Shown here: positions 8,758 through 16,807 of the stretch, in pieces
Layout: every line of letters starts with the position of its first letter
Numbering within the stretch: position 1 is the first letter of the stretch
Notes under the pieces: generated by a model
What the model was told of the DNA's origin: nothing
The model's input: the letters and a program-made list of their open reading frames with translations, nothing else
Database searches by the model: none
From: an uncultured Akkermansia sp.
GTDB taxonomy: Bacteria > Verrucomicrobiota > Verrucomicrobiia > Verrucomicrobiales > Akkermansiaceae
DNA: 51,693 nt
Direction of reading: 5' to 3'
Assembly (NCBI GenBank): GCA_947630815.1
Contig: CANRJD010000003.1
Coordinates: 1-51,693, forward strand
Program-made: the position numbers and the translations under genes

Positions 8758-8795
8758 ATCATCCCTCGTGAATCATCATTTGTCAAGCTTGGATA

Positions 8796-9044
8796 ACAGG
8801 GCAAACGCATTGGAATGAAGAGGGAAGGCGGAACAGAGATCCCCTACGGACACGATCTTTCCAGATTAACGTAAATCGCAAATGACAGATCGATTGCCTC
8901 CATCTGCATTCGCAGCTGCTCCGGCTTTGCAATTCTCGTTGCTTTCTAACTACCCCTCGCAATCGTTCTTAAAATTCCGTCTCGCACTTGCTTCGCCCTC
9001 ACGCCCTCAGGAGCGCATTCTTCTCAAATCGTAAATTGTTATTC
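8796..9044 (-). repeat. dispersed intergenic repeat, copy G (reverse orientation)
   Basis: Read on the minus strand this stretch has ATTTACGATTT near 9034, then an AAGCAAGTGCGAGACGGAAT block that resembles 4492-4515 of copy B. It ends with AATGCGTTTGCCCTGT at 8796-8811, the same 16-bp terminus as copy E. It is more diverged than the other copies and occupies most of the gap after the TIM-barrel gene. Confidence 0.7.
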
Positions 9045-9376
9045 TGGCGCTTCTAAAGACTTCTCGGGTGGGAAGAATGAGAGGGAAAAAGTGCCTGTTA
9101 ACTGAGGAAAACGGACCAATCAGCAAAGGATTTCTCAAAAAAGGTAAGAAAATTCCCTTACGTTATTTTGGAGGGCAAAAAATGGTAAGTTTTTGGAGGT
9201 CCCCGATTAATGATTTGGAAGTGTAGCGGTTGTGTTCAGCCTGACGAAGTAAGTGCCGATGGGAATTCATGAAACCGTGCGCGGGAATAAGTAGAAAGCG
9301 ACGGGAGGCCAATGGCAGTTAATCGCTACTTATTTGCGGATTACAAAGCTACTTTGAAGAGCAATGGAGAGGTGAC
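9045..9376. other. gene-free stretch, nothing recognised
   Basis: AT-richer DNA between the repeat copy and the glycosyltransferase gene. The only coding-like element is a 14-codon ORF at 9182-9226 (plus strand), preceded by TTTTGGAGGG at good spacing. It is too short to call a gene. No repeat match, tRNA or terminator was seen. Confidence 0.5.
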
Positions 9377-10246
9377 TTATGATATTTTTCTTCTGTAGAT
9401 CGGAATGCGTAGCAACTTAACTATTCGGTGACCGGACTGAGTTTGCTTTGTCTGGTATAAAAACCGTTTCAGTCTATCACGTATCCTGCCTGAGTCGTGC
9501 TTCAGTCTGCCTTTTACATTCCTCCCTATCGTATACATACCCACGGTTGATGCATAGCACCTCCGTGAGTGCTTGTACTTTTCTTGCAAATAATGAAGCT
9601 GTTCTGTAAAACGAGGCTGAATATTTCCAAATGAATAATGGTGGCAATTGATCGGGATGACGTAGGAACGTATCCCGTGACTCTCCGCTGCACCAATGCA
9701 AAAATCCTCTACATATAAATCGAAAGTCAGATGTTCATCAAAACGCAAATGGTGTTTCCGCACCAAATCTGAATGAACAATGAGGCATTGGCAGTCGAAA
9801 GTTAAAACTCGATGAGGTTTGTGCACGGGGCGACCAATCCAACAGCATCCCGTTCCATCCTTGTTGGAATTCTTCTCCCGCCCCCAGAGACCAAGAGTTA
9901 AATCCCTGATCCCCCTTCTAAGCGTAACTCCTATGGTACCGTACAGAGAGTCGTGCGATACATCGCACAGTATGCTCAAATCCTGCAAAAATTCCATGTC
10001 TTCATGGCAAAAAACAAACCATGCCGGCTGAGTGTAATCATACTCATCAAGAAATTGATTGTAGCGCGTCGGAATCCCCAAGTTTTCCTTTCGATTATCC
10101 AGCATCCTTTTCTCATATCCCACCAGTTTTGGATTATCCGCCACAATTCGTTGATACATAACTTCATCACGCACAACACTAATGAGTATGCAATGTTCCT
10201 TCATTCCTTGGGGTAACGTCTTCGTCTCACTGTTTATTTCGGCCAT
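9377..10246 (-). CDS. StrF-like glycosyltransferase domain protein (Glyco_tranf_2_5 type)
   Basis: 289 residues. The sequence RYNQFLDEYD, then WFVFCHEDMEFLQDL, LYGTIGVTLR and LTFDCQCLIVHSDLVRKHHLRFDE matches the StrF / Glyco_tranf_2_5 group of GT-A-fold proteins. In these, a CHxD-type motif replaces the usual DxD. The C-terminal 60 residues are Arg/Lys-rich, suggesting membrane-surface or polyanion contact. It is the last gene of a three-gene minus-strand operon. Its start overlaps the end of the upstream GT2 gene by 13 bases, with GGAGAC as ribosome binding site. A role in assembling a surface glycan is inferred from context. Confidence 0.75.
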   Translation of the reverse strand: MAEINSETKTLPQGMKEHCILISVVRDEVMYQRIVADNPKLVGYEKRMLDNRKENLGIPTRYNQFLDEYDYTQPAWFVFCHEDMEFLQDLSILCDVSHDSLYGTIGVTLRRGIRDLTLGLWGREKNSNKDGTGCCWIGRPVHKPHRVLTFDCQCLIVHSDLVRKHHLRFDEHLTFDLYVEDFCIGAAESHGIRSYVIPINCHHYSFGNIQPRFTEQLHYLQEKYKHSRRCYASTVGMYTIGRNVKGRLKHDSGRIRDRLKRFLYQTKQTQSGHRIVKLLRIPIYRRKIS

Positions 10247-11103
10247 TTCTGTCTCCTTTCCGTGAATTCAATGATGGGGATGTGGTTGAAGAGGCATAGG
10301 GTAGTTTTATTACCTCTTTTGATGAGTTTGAGGAAGGGGATAATCTTAAAAAGCTTAATGTGCACGGTTTTGGTGCGTTCATACCAGCATGCATCATAAA
10401 GAACCGGGTGCTTTTCGTGCGCCCATAGTTGCAACTCGTGCGTTGCCGCAGACATACGGTTCAGTTGATGGTGAGTGGTGTTGTCCGCATGCCAGCGATA
10501 GTGGAAAAGCACCTCTTGGATATTGTGGAAGCGGGTGTGATCCATGAGCCGCAGCCACAGGCAGTAATCCTCGGCGGGGGAATACTCCTCTTCATAGCGG
10601 ATGTTGTGCTGTGTAAGCACGGCCTTGCGGATCATGGCGGCCGGATGTTTTACGGCGCAGCCTGCCATAAGCAGTTTCTTGATTTCAGCGTCGCGTTCCG
10701 GGAAGTGAAACTCAGGTCCGTCGGGGAAGCTATCCACCCAGCAGCTGCACACACCTATTTCCGGGTGTTCATCCATGTAGGCTACCTCTTTCTCAAAACG
10801 CTGCGGCAGAGAGATGTCATCGTGATCCATCACAGCGAGGTATTCGCCACGCGCTGCATCCAGCAGTTTGTTACGCGAAGCGGATATGCCTAGGTTCCTC
10901 TCATTTTTCTTGTAAATGATGCGAGGATCATCAAAAGAGGTCACGATGGCGTCCAATTCGGTGTTTTCCGGTGAGTCGTTGAGGATAAGAAACTCAAAGT
11001 CCGAAAAGGTTTGAGAAAGGATGGAGGCGATACACTCGCGCAGGTGTTGCGGGTGCGTGTTATAGACGGGCAGAAGCACCGAGACTTTAGGGGAGGATGT
11101 CAT
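10234..11103 (-). CDS. family 2 glycosyltransferase, paralogue of the gene at 13515
   Basis: 289 residues from the ATG at 11103, which overlaps the upstream gene in ATGA. GT-A fold motifs: VSVLLPVYNTHPQHLRECI, FLILNDSPENTELD and AVMDHDDISLPQRFEKEV, with DHDD as the nucleotide-sugar/metal site, then the acceptor-side AAMIRKAVLTQHNIRYEEE and AEDYCLWLRL. The first ~110 residues are almost identical to the product of 13515-14384 on the other strand, and the C-terminal half has diverged. Longer reading towards 11199 is an extension into the neighbour's coding sequence and is not preferred. Confidence 0.88.
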   Translation of the reverse strand: MTSSPKVSVLLPVYNTHPQHLRECIASILSQTFSDFEFLILNDSPENTELDAIVTSFDDPRIIYKKNERNLGISASRNKLLDAARGEYLAVMDHDDISLPQRFEKEVAYMDEHPEIGVCSCWVDSFPDGPEFHFPERDAEIKKLLMAGCAVKHPAAMIRKAVLTQHNIRYEEEYSPAEDYCLWLRLMDHTRFHNIQEVLFHYRWHADNTTHHQLNRMSAATHELQLWAHEKHPVLYDACWYERTKTVHIKLFKIIPFLKLIKRGNKTTLCLFNHIPIIEFTERRQKWPK

Positions 11104-12209
11104 AACGTGGTATCCCTCTCTGAGCACACTCTGACGTATTCTTTTTTTCTGACCCAACACGGGATGCCGAGCAGGTAGTATTTGCGCGTCACCACGCACT
11201 CGCCGGGTCGCATCTTATCCTTGCACCGACAACGCAGAATTCCTCCCCACTTGGATCGCGAGCCCACCCAGCGATGCTCAGCCAACAGAGAAAGACGCTG
11301 TTTATGCTCCGGGAGTATATGGGGAAGTGGAGCAATGTGGTCACGCGCGAAGTTAAGCGCCTGATTTTCCGTATTGCTCAGCTGCTTTCTGCTGTTAGCC
11401 AAGGCGAGTGCACCAGCACAAAGGCGCAGCCATGTGTGGATAAGATAGGGGAGATGTTTCTCCACGAGACGATGTTGCTCGTAGTATTTCCAGATTAAGT
11501 TGGCAATCTCAATGAGATCCGATGAGTGATGGTGCAATTCCCGGCAATAGCTGCCCATGAAACTCCCCGCGTGACGATAGTAAAAGTAGAGTTTCTCGGG
11601 CAAAAATGTCATGCAGCCCACATACGCAATGTAAGCTGCCAGAAAATACTCGTCTTCAAAGCGTAAACCCTCTGGGAAGCGGATACCTCCGCGCTCAATG
11701 AATTCGCGGCGATATATTTTATTCCACACACAGGCATCAGTACGCATGAATAGAGAATCACTAGCAATATGTTTACCTTTAACAGGTAGAGTAAAATATT
11801 GCGTAAGAGGTTTATGCTTCCATCCCTTCCCGAAAACCTCCTGCACTCCACACACTGCCATGTCTGCTCCCTCCCGCATGGCCGCGAGTAGCTTTGCACA
11901 CATGCTCGGTTCATACCAGTCATCCCCGTCACAGAACATGATGAACGGCGCCCGTGCCGCATCCAAACCGACGTTACGAGCAGAGCTCGTGCCCGCGCCC
12001 GTCTTCGCGAGGACGCGCACGCGCGTGTCGCGCGCAGCGTAGCCCTCCAAAACCTTCACCGAGTCATCTGTGCTTCCATCATCGATGCATACGGCTTCCC
12101 AATCCTGAAAGGTCTGAGTGCGAAGAGAGTCCAGGCACCGACCCAGGTATTTGGCGCAATTATATACGGGTATAATGATCGAAATCTCAGGCATGACGTT
12201 ATGACGCAT
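11100..12209 (-). CDS. family 2 glycosyltransferase
   Basis: About 369 residues from ATG 12209 (an alternative ATG at 12194 gives MPEIS). The N-terminal GT-A domain is canonical: ISIIIPVYNCAKYLGRCLDSL, AVCIDDGSTDDS and FIMFCDGDDWYEP (DGDD site). It is followed by LRFEDEYFLAAYIA, typical of capsule and LPS transferases. It is the first gene of the minus-strand operon (this gene, GT2 at 10234, StrF-like at 9377). Upstream lies the divergent control region shared with the plus-strand GT8 gene. Donor and acceptor cannot be told from sequence. Confidence 0.88.
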   Translation of the reverse strand: MRHNVMPEISIIIPVYNCAKYLGRCLDSLRTQTFQDWEAVCIDDGSTDDSVKVLEGYAARDTRVRVLAKTGAGTSSARNVGLDAARAPFIMFCDGDDWYEPSMCAKLLAAMREGADMAVCGVQEVFGKGWKHKPLTQYFTLPVKGKHIASDSLFMRTDACVWNKIYRREFIERGGIRFPEGLRFEDEYFLAAYIAYVGCMTFLPEKLYFYYRHAGSFMGSYCRELHHHSSDLIEIANLIWKYYEQHRLVEKHLPYLIHTWLRLCAGALALANSRKQLSNTENQALNFARDHIAPLPHILPEHKQRLSLLAEHRWVGSRSKWGGILRCRCKDKMRPGECVVTRKYYLLGIPCWVRKKEYVRVCSERDTTL

Positions 12210-12286
12210 CCCCCACACACCTCGCACCCATTGTATAAGCTCCTTATCACCTTTACTACGGGCAAACGCCTCCCCTACGCCGCCGT

Positions 12287-12481
12287 GATTATCTCATTTT
12301 GAAAGAGATAGTCAAGCACAAAATTGTATGTCGATGGGTATTAAACTCTAATCGATTAGACTTCGAAATTTTGCAACCTTGTGGAATGTAATTTTTTACT
12401 AACAATAACACAGATAAATCACTTGTTGGTCAACAAAAAAGAAAATTTTTGGGTGATCATCTCTTTCAAAAAGAGATAATC
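12287..12481. promoter_or_regulatory. AT-rich divergent control region bounded by a 28-bp inverted repeat
   Basis: 12287-12314 and 12454-12481 are inverted copies identical at 25 of 28 positions (core TCTTTTTGAAAGAGAT). Each is itself partly palindromic. Between them the DNA is much richer in A and T than the flanks and holds a perfect palindrome TCTAATCGATTAGA at 12347-12360. The segment separates two divergent glycosyltransferase operons. It may be a paired operator with both promoters, or a small MITE. No protein-binding assignment can be made by reading. Confidence 0.65.
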
Positions 12482-12535
12482 AATGAGGGAAAGGTTATTG
12501 TGCTCGGATACACAAGGATATGCGAGTTTTTATTC

Positions 12536-13531
12536 ATGCCCAGCGAGATGAACATCGTATTCGCCACAGATGAGACATATGCGCGGCACGTAGCGACGGC
12601 AATGAGCTCGTTGGTGCAGGCGCATCCGGGGAGGAAGTTGAGTATACACGTGCTGGACGCGGGAATGAGTGAGGCAAGCCGCATGCGCCTACGAGGGATG
12701 GCTGCTGGAGAAGTGACGGTGACGTTGCACGCACTGGAAGAGGTTCATTCGCATGCTCACCAGTTGAGTCGAACTTCACCTCACTCCGCGGCCATTTTTT
12801 GCCGTCTCTATCTCCCCTTACTTCTCCCGGAGGAGCAACGTGCACTGTATCTGGATGCAGATACAGTGGTGCTGCGTCCCCTAGAAGAACTTTACCGCAC
12901 CGATATGGCAGGCAAGGCGTTGCTTATGACCCCGGATGCAAACGCAGAGAAGAATAGTCTGCGCTTAGGCATTGCCAACTACTTCAACAGCGGAGTGATT
13001 TTCTTCGACCTCGAGCGTTGCCGTAAATTACAGCTAACCCAGCAATGGTTGCGGTACCTGAGTTCTGAAAAAACTCCTCTTCGATACGCAGATCAGGATG
13101 TCATCAACGTGACGAGTCAAGCGGAAATTGGCGCACTGCCAATATGCTATAATACGCAGTCGAATCCATCTATTCCCGGCAATACAGAGGGCATTCGTGC
13201 ACATTGGAATGAAGTAACGGTGTTGCACTTTATCAGCAATCACAAACCTTGGTTGGCACTGCAACATCCCTTTGAAGAATTGTACATGCAGACCATGCTT
13301 CGCACTCCATGGGCTACCGATGTACCGCGCATACGTCGCTGCAAGTGGTGGCATAGCTTGCGCCGTCGATTCGTCTGCTGGAGCCGCAGTGGGAATAGGA
13401 AAACGCTGCTCATTCTTGGTTTACCTGTATTTACGAAACTTAAGAGCGACACACACCGCACATTCTATCTGTTTGGCGTGACTCTCCTGCGCATAAAATT
13501 CCCTTTTGCGACGCATGATCGACAGTCCTAA
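12536..13531 (+). CDS. family 8 glycosyltransferase
   Basis: 331 residues from ATG 12536; ATG 12548 (MNIVFATDE) is an equally plausible start and no strong ribosome binding site decides. GT8 hallmarks are present: NIVFATDETYARHVATAMSS at the N-terminus, ALYLDADTVVLRPLEEL (DxD metal/nucleotide site), YFNSGVIFFDL, RYADQDVINV and VLHFISNHKPW. Members transfer glucose or galactose in LPS core and similar glycans with retention of configuration. It is the first gene of the plus-strand arm of the glycan locus, and its end overlaps the next GT2 start by 17 bases. Confidence 0.88.
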   Translation: MPSEMNIVFATDETYARHVATAMSSLVQAHPGRKLSIHVLDAGMSEASRMRLRGMAAGEVTVTLHALEEVHSHAHQLSRTSPHSAAIFCRLYLPLLLPEEQRALYLDADTVVLRPLEELYRTDMAGKALLMTPDANAEKNSLRLGIANYFNSGVIFFDLERCRKLQLTQQWLRYLSSEKTPLRYADQDVINVTSQAEIGALPICYNTQSNPSIPGNTEGIRAHWNEVTVLHFISNHKPWLALQHPFEELYMQTMLRTPWATDVPRIRRCKWWHSLRRRFVCWSRSGNRKTLLILGLPVFTKLKSDTHRTFYLFGVTLLRIKFPFATHDRQS

Positions 13532-14384
13532 AGTCTCAGTCCTCCTGCCCATCTACAACACGCACCCGCAACACCTGCGCGAGTGTATCGCCTCCATCCT
13601 TTCTCAGACCTTTGCGGACTTTGAGTTTCTTATCCTCAACGACTCACCGGAAAACACCGAATTGGACGCCATCGTAACCTCCTTTGATGATCCTCGCGTC
13701 ATTTACAAGAAAAATGAGGGGAACCTAGGCATATCCGCCTCGCGAAATAAGCTGTTGGATATGGCGCGTGGGGAATACCTCGCTGTGATGGATCACGATG
13801 ATATCTCCCTACCGCAGCGTTTTGAGAGAGAGGTAGCCTACATGGATACACACCCGGAAGTAGGCGTGTGCAGTTGCTGGGCAGAATGTTTTCCCAAGCC
13901 TCACTTGCTACGATTCCCAACAGAAGATGTCGATATCAAGGTGATGTTTATGGATGACTGCCCCATCATGCACCCGGCCGCCATGATTCGCAAGTCTGTG
14001 CTCACTCAGCACAACATTCGCTATAGGGAGGAAATTTCCCCCTGTGAGGATTTCTGCCTGTGGTTGCATCTGATTGAGTACACTCGCTTCCACAACATTC
14101 CGGAAGTGCTTTTCCGTTACCGCTGGCATACGGATAATGTCAGCAAACAGCGGCAGCGAAAAATGCTTCAAGCCACAAGCAGACTGCGCTCAAGCGCCCG
14201 CAAAAAATACCCATATCTGTTCGACGCGTGGCTAAATGCTTCTTCCTCGGTCTGGAACGCCAAGCTTTTCAGAGTACTTCCCCTTTTCAAGATCGTCAAA
14301 TGCGGGCGACAGGCTACCCTATATCTATTCAACCACATCCCCATCATGAGGATCACGAAAAAGAGAAAAGAATGGCCGAAGTAA
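13515..14384 (+). CDS. family 2 glycosyltransferase, inverted paralogue of the gene at 10234
   Basis: 289 residues from ATG 13515, inside the end of the GT8 gene. Motifs are VSVLLPIYNTHPQHLRECI, FLILNDSPENTELD and AVMDHDDISLPQRFEREV, then AAMIRKSVLTQHNIRYREE and CEDFCLWLHL. The first ~330 bases match the minus-strand paralogue nearly base for base, while the second half differs more, especially between residues 120 and 160 and near the C-terminus. The similarity extends to the stop: both genes end in a WPK codon run that overlaps the ATGGCCGAA start of the following frame. This suggests duplication with the downstream junction included. Confidence 0.88.
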   Translation: MIDSPKVSVLLPIYNTHPQHLRECIASILSQTFADFEFLILNDSPENTELDAIVTSFDDPRVIYKKNEGNLGISASRNKLLDMARGEYLAVMDHDDISLPQRFEREVAYMDTHPEVGVCSCWAECFPKPHLLRFPTEDVDIKVMFMDDCPIMHPAAMIRKSVLTQHNIRYREEISPCEDFCLWLHLIEYTRFHNIPEVLFRYRWHTDNVSKQRQRKMLQATSRLRSSARKKYPYLFDAWLNASSSVWNAKLFRVLPLFKIVKCGRQATLYLFNHIPIMRITKKRKEWPK

Positions 14385-14473
14385 ATAATAGACCGCTTGA
14401 CAAAACTTGTCTGGTGATCAGCGTCATCATACCCGTGTATAATTCGGAGCAGTATCTAAAGAAGTGCTTATAG
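14372..14473 (+). pseudogene. truncated N-terminus of a family 2 glycosyltransferase
   Basis: A 33-codon frame starting at the ATG that overlaps the previous gene's stop. It encodes a normal GT2 opening (VISVIIPVYNSEQYLKKCL) and then meets a TAG, where intact homologues continue with the rest of the GT-A fold. No continuation was found in other frames downstream, so this is a deletion remnant and not a simple frameshift. Confidence 0.7.
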
Positions 14474-14487
14474 AGAAAGGAGGGAGA

Positions 14488-14910
14488 ATGGACGCAGTAA
14501 GTAGCACAGTAAAGATTCTCTGCTTGGAGGGGAGGATGAGGAAAAACCTCGAACGAGGAAGGACTTTACTTGTATCCCAAGCACTGGCCGTCATGTTGAG
14601 ACCTGCAGAGTACCTGCAGAGAAAAGGGTATGAAGTGGCCAAATGCGTAAGCTCTTCTTGGGACAACACGGTACGACGCCAAGAAAAAGGAGCGCGTGAG
14701 TGCTTGAACGCTACACCGGCACTCTATGGAAAGTTTCATTGTGCGGGAGTAAAGGTGAGTGTGGCCGCTGGGTTACCCAGCGATGGCATACTTTATAATG
14801 CATGGAACGAATGGGCGAAGGGCGCACACCTCGGATCTGATGAGAAAAACGGACATGCATGGTTACGCATTATGCAGAATGCCCAAAATACACCTTTACC
14901 TGCCTTATGA
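14488..14910 (+). pseudogene. C-terminal fragment of a WbsX-like protein
   Basis: 140 codons from ATG 14488. The last 75 residues contain SSWDNTVRRQEKG, ATPALYG and YNAWNEWAKGAHLGSDEKNGHAWL. These match the C-terminal end of WbsX / GH99-like proteins of polysaccharide loci, which are normally about 350 residues. The first ~60 residues are unrelated-looking. Most of the (beta/alpha) barrel is missing, so it should not work as the full enzyme. Unexpectedly it has a strong AAAGGAGGGAGA ribosome binding site, and its TGA overlaps the next gene in ATGA, so it may still be translated as a leader for the downstream gene. Confidence 0.65.
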
Positions 14911-15782
14911 AACCTATACTCGTGCATATTCACGTGTACTACTCGGATATGTGGGCAGAACTTGAGCGTTGCTTACGAAACCTTGTGGCCTACCCATGTG
15001 AGATCTATGTGACGTATGTAAATGAAGATGGAGATTTTTTGTCGCGTGCGCGTGCGTTTGGTCATGATATGCAGCTTATAAAGGTTGAGAATTATGGGTT
15101 TGATGTCGCTCCCTTTTTTGAAGTCCTTAGCAGGGTAAGTCTTGAGAATTATAGCTACGTGGCAAAGCTGCATACCAAACGCGATGTGCCTGTTGAACAT
15201 GGTAATCTTGGATTTTACGATGTGCGCGGCTCCAAGTGGAGAGAATATTTGCTTGCACCTTTTGCTACCGCTTATGCATTGAAACACAGCATACGCAGCT
15301 TGGAGAAAGAGCCGCATCTTGGTATGGTGGCGCACCACCGTCTTATATTGAGCGAGAGGCACGATCCGCATAAATCGGCCGTGCAAGAGGCTCTCAATTT
15401 GTGTGCGAGGTATAATATTCCTACAAATCGTGGGAAGAGATTCTTCATCGCCGGCACCATGTTCCTGTGTCGTGCCAAGGCATTGCAGCCTATCGTGGAT
15501 TTTGCACGGCAGCATGAGCTTTCCTTCGGAGAGCCATTTCCCCAGCACGATGCTGCGGATTTAGCCCACCAGCTTGAACGAATCTTGGGGTGGATAATGA
15601 CTTCGCAAGGTTATGAGATTTCAGATGTGTTTTCTCCTTGGCATGTACGAGCTTGCAGTGTTTTGCGCATGGTGCGATACTGGTGGTTTCATCTGAGGGG
15701 TTGCAGGCGTCTCATACTCTTCGGTTTTATCTCGCTACCTTTGCCATGGGCTGGAAAAATAAGGGAGGTTAGCAATGAGTAA
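14907..15782 (+). CDS. rhamnan synthesis F (RgpF) family protein
   Basis: 291 residues from ATG 14907 (MKPILVHIHVYYSDMW). The pattern KPILVHIHVYY, then LIKVENYGFDVAPFFEVL, YVAKLHTKRD, FFIAGTMFLCRAKAL and HQLERILGWIMTSQG is that of the RgpF family (PF05045-type) in rhamnan and other O-polysaccharide loci. Members are thought to act as glycosyltransferases or polymer-modifying enzymes at the cytoplasmic face. The start overlaps the preceding WbsX fragment, and the end overlaps the next GT2 gene by eight bases. Short hydrophobic residues near the C-terminus (LILFGFISLPLPWAG) may touch the membrane. Confidence 0.82.
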   Translation: MKPILVHIHVYYSDMWAELERCLRNLVAYPCEIYVTYVNEDGDFLSRARAFGHDMQLIKVENYGFDVAPFFEVLSRVSLENYSYVAKLHTKRDVPVEHGNLGFYDVRGSKWREYLLAPFATAYALKHSIRSLEKEPHLGMVAHHRLILSERHDPHKSAVQEALNLCARYNIPTNRGKRFFIAGTMFLCRAKALQPIVDFARQHELSFGEPFPQHDAADLAHQLERILGWIMTSQGYEISDVFSPWHVRACSVLRMVRYWWFHLRGCRRLILFGFISLPLPWAGKIREVSNE

Positions 15783-16806
15783 TATTTCACCCATTGTCAG
15801 CATTTCATGTCTTGTTTACAATCATTCCCGTTTTTTGCGGCAATGCTTGGATGGGTTTGTGATGCAGAAGACAGATTTCCCTTTTGAGGCCATTGTACAT
15901 GATGACGCCTCGACGGATGGAAGTGCGGAAATCATCTGTGAATACGCAGAAAGGTATCCGGAGATTATCCGACCTATCTACGAGCAGGAAAACGTATTTT
16001 CCAAGGATCCGAGCGCGTGCTCTAGGGAGGTTAATAAACGCATTCGCGGTAAATATGTGGCGATATGCGAAGGGGATGATTATTGGACGGATCCTCATAA
16101 ACTACAGAGGCAGGTGGATTACATGGAAGCGCATCCGAATTGTTCGCTGTGTTTTCATCGCGCACGTATTTGCTACGATGATCACTCGCAAGCAGATACT
16201 GTGTATCCGCCGGAGCAACGAAAAGCTGAAGAGTTCACATTTGATGCATTACTCCAGGAAAATTTTATGGCGACCAATACGGTGATGTATCGTCGTGGGG
16301 CCATCGATTCCTCTCTTGGACCTCTACCTTCCAATATCATGCCTTTAGATTGGTTTGGGCATCTTATGCATGCATACAAGCACGATATTGGTTTCTTGCC
16401 GCCGGTCATGTCTGTTTATCGTCGCAATTCTGGAAGCATATGGTGGAAAGCGGGCGAGAGTGACGATTGGGCTCTGAAACAGTTTGTCCCACATATGAGC
16501 TTTTATGAGAAGGTCAAAGAGTATTTTTCTTATGACACGACTGAAAAGGAAGCTGCTCTTATGCGCATGACTCTTCTTGCGTACCTGCGTCACGGGCGTT
16601 GGGAGGAATTCCTGTCTATTGCCGAAGTGCACAAAGAGGCGTTTGATCTGGCTCTGGAGGGAACAGTTTTGCGTGAAAATGATCAGGAAAAACAGATGGA
16701 GCAGATAAAGCGGAAACTCCGGAGATACAGGAAGCTGGCAAGGCTGCTTGTAGGACTTTGTTCCATTCTGTTGGTTGCCCTTGCAGCAAGGTATATCTGG
16801 CAATAA
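15775..16806 (+). CDS. family 2 glycosyltransferase with C-terminal membrane anchor
   Basis: 343 residues. N-terminal GT-A motifs: VSISCLVYNHSRFLRQCLDGF, AIVHDDASTDGSAEII and VAICEGDDYWTDPHKLQRQVDYM (EGDD plus W-T-D). This is the subfamily often seen in LPS and capsule clusters. The C-terminal end has a basic helical stretch (KRKLRRYRKLARL) followed by one hydrophobic helix (LLVGLCSILLVALAARYIW), so membrane anchoring with the catalytic domain in the cytoplasm is likely. Sits between the RgpF-like gene and the aminotransferase in one tight operon. Confidence 0.87.
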   Translation: MSNISPIVSISCLVYNHSRFLRQCLDGFVMQKTDFPFEAIVHDDASTDGSAEIICEYAERYPEIIRPIYEQENVFSKDPSACSREVNKRIRGKYVAICEGDDYWTDPHKLQRQVDYMEAHPNCSLCFHRARICYDDHSQADTVYPPEQRKAEEFTFDALLQENFMATNTVMYRRGAIDSSLGPLPSNIMPLDWFGHLMHAYKHDIGFLPPVMSVYRRNSGSIWWKAGESDDWALKQFVPHMSFYEKVKEYFSYDTTEKEAALMRMTLLAYLRHGRWEEFLSIAEVHKEAFDLALEGTVLRENDQEKQMEQIKRKLRRYRKLARLLVGLCSILLVALAARYIWQ

Positions 16807-16807
16807 G

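Noticed and set aside
9182..9226. 14-codon ORF with a strong GGAGG site
   Set aside because: Too short and isolated to call a gene; no attenuator-like codon run or downstream hairpin ties it to the neighbouring genes, which face the other way.
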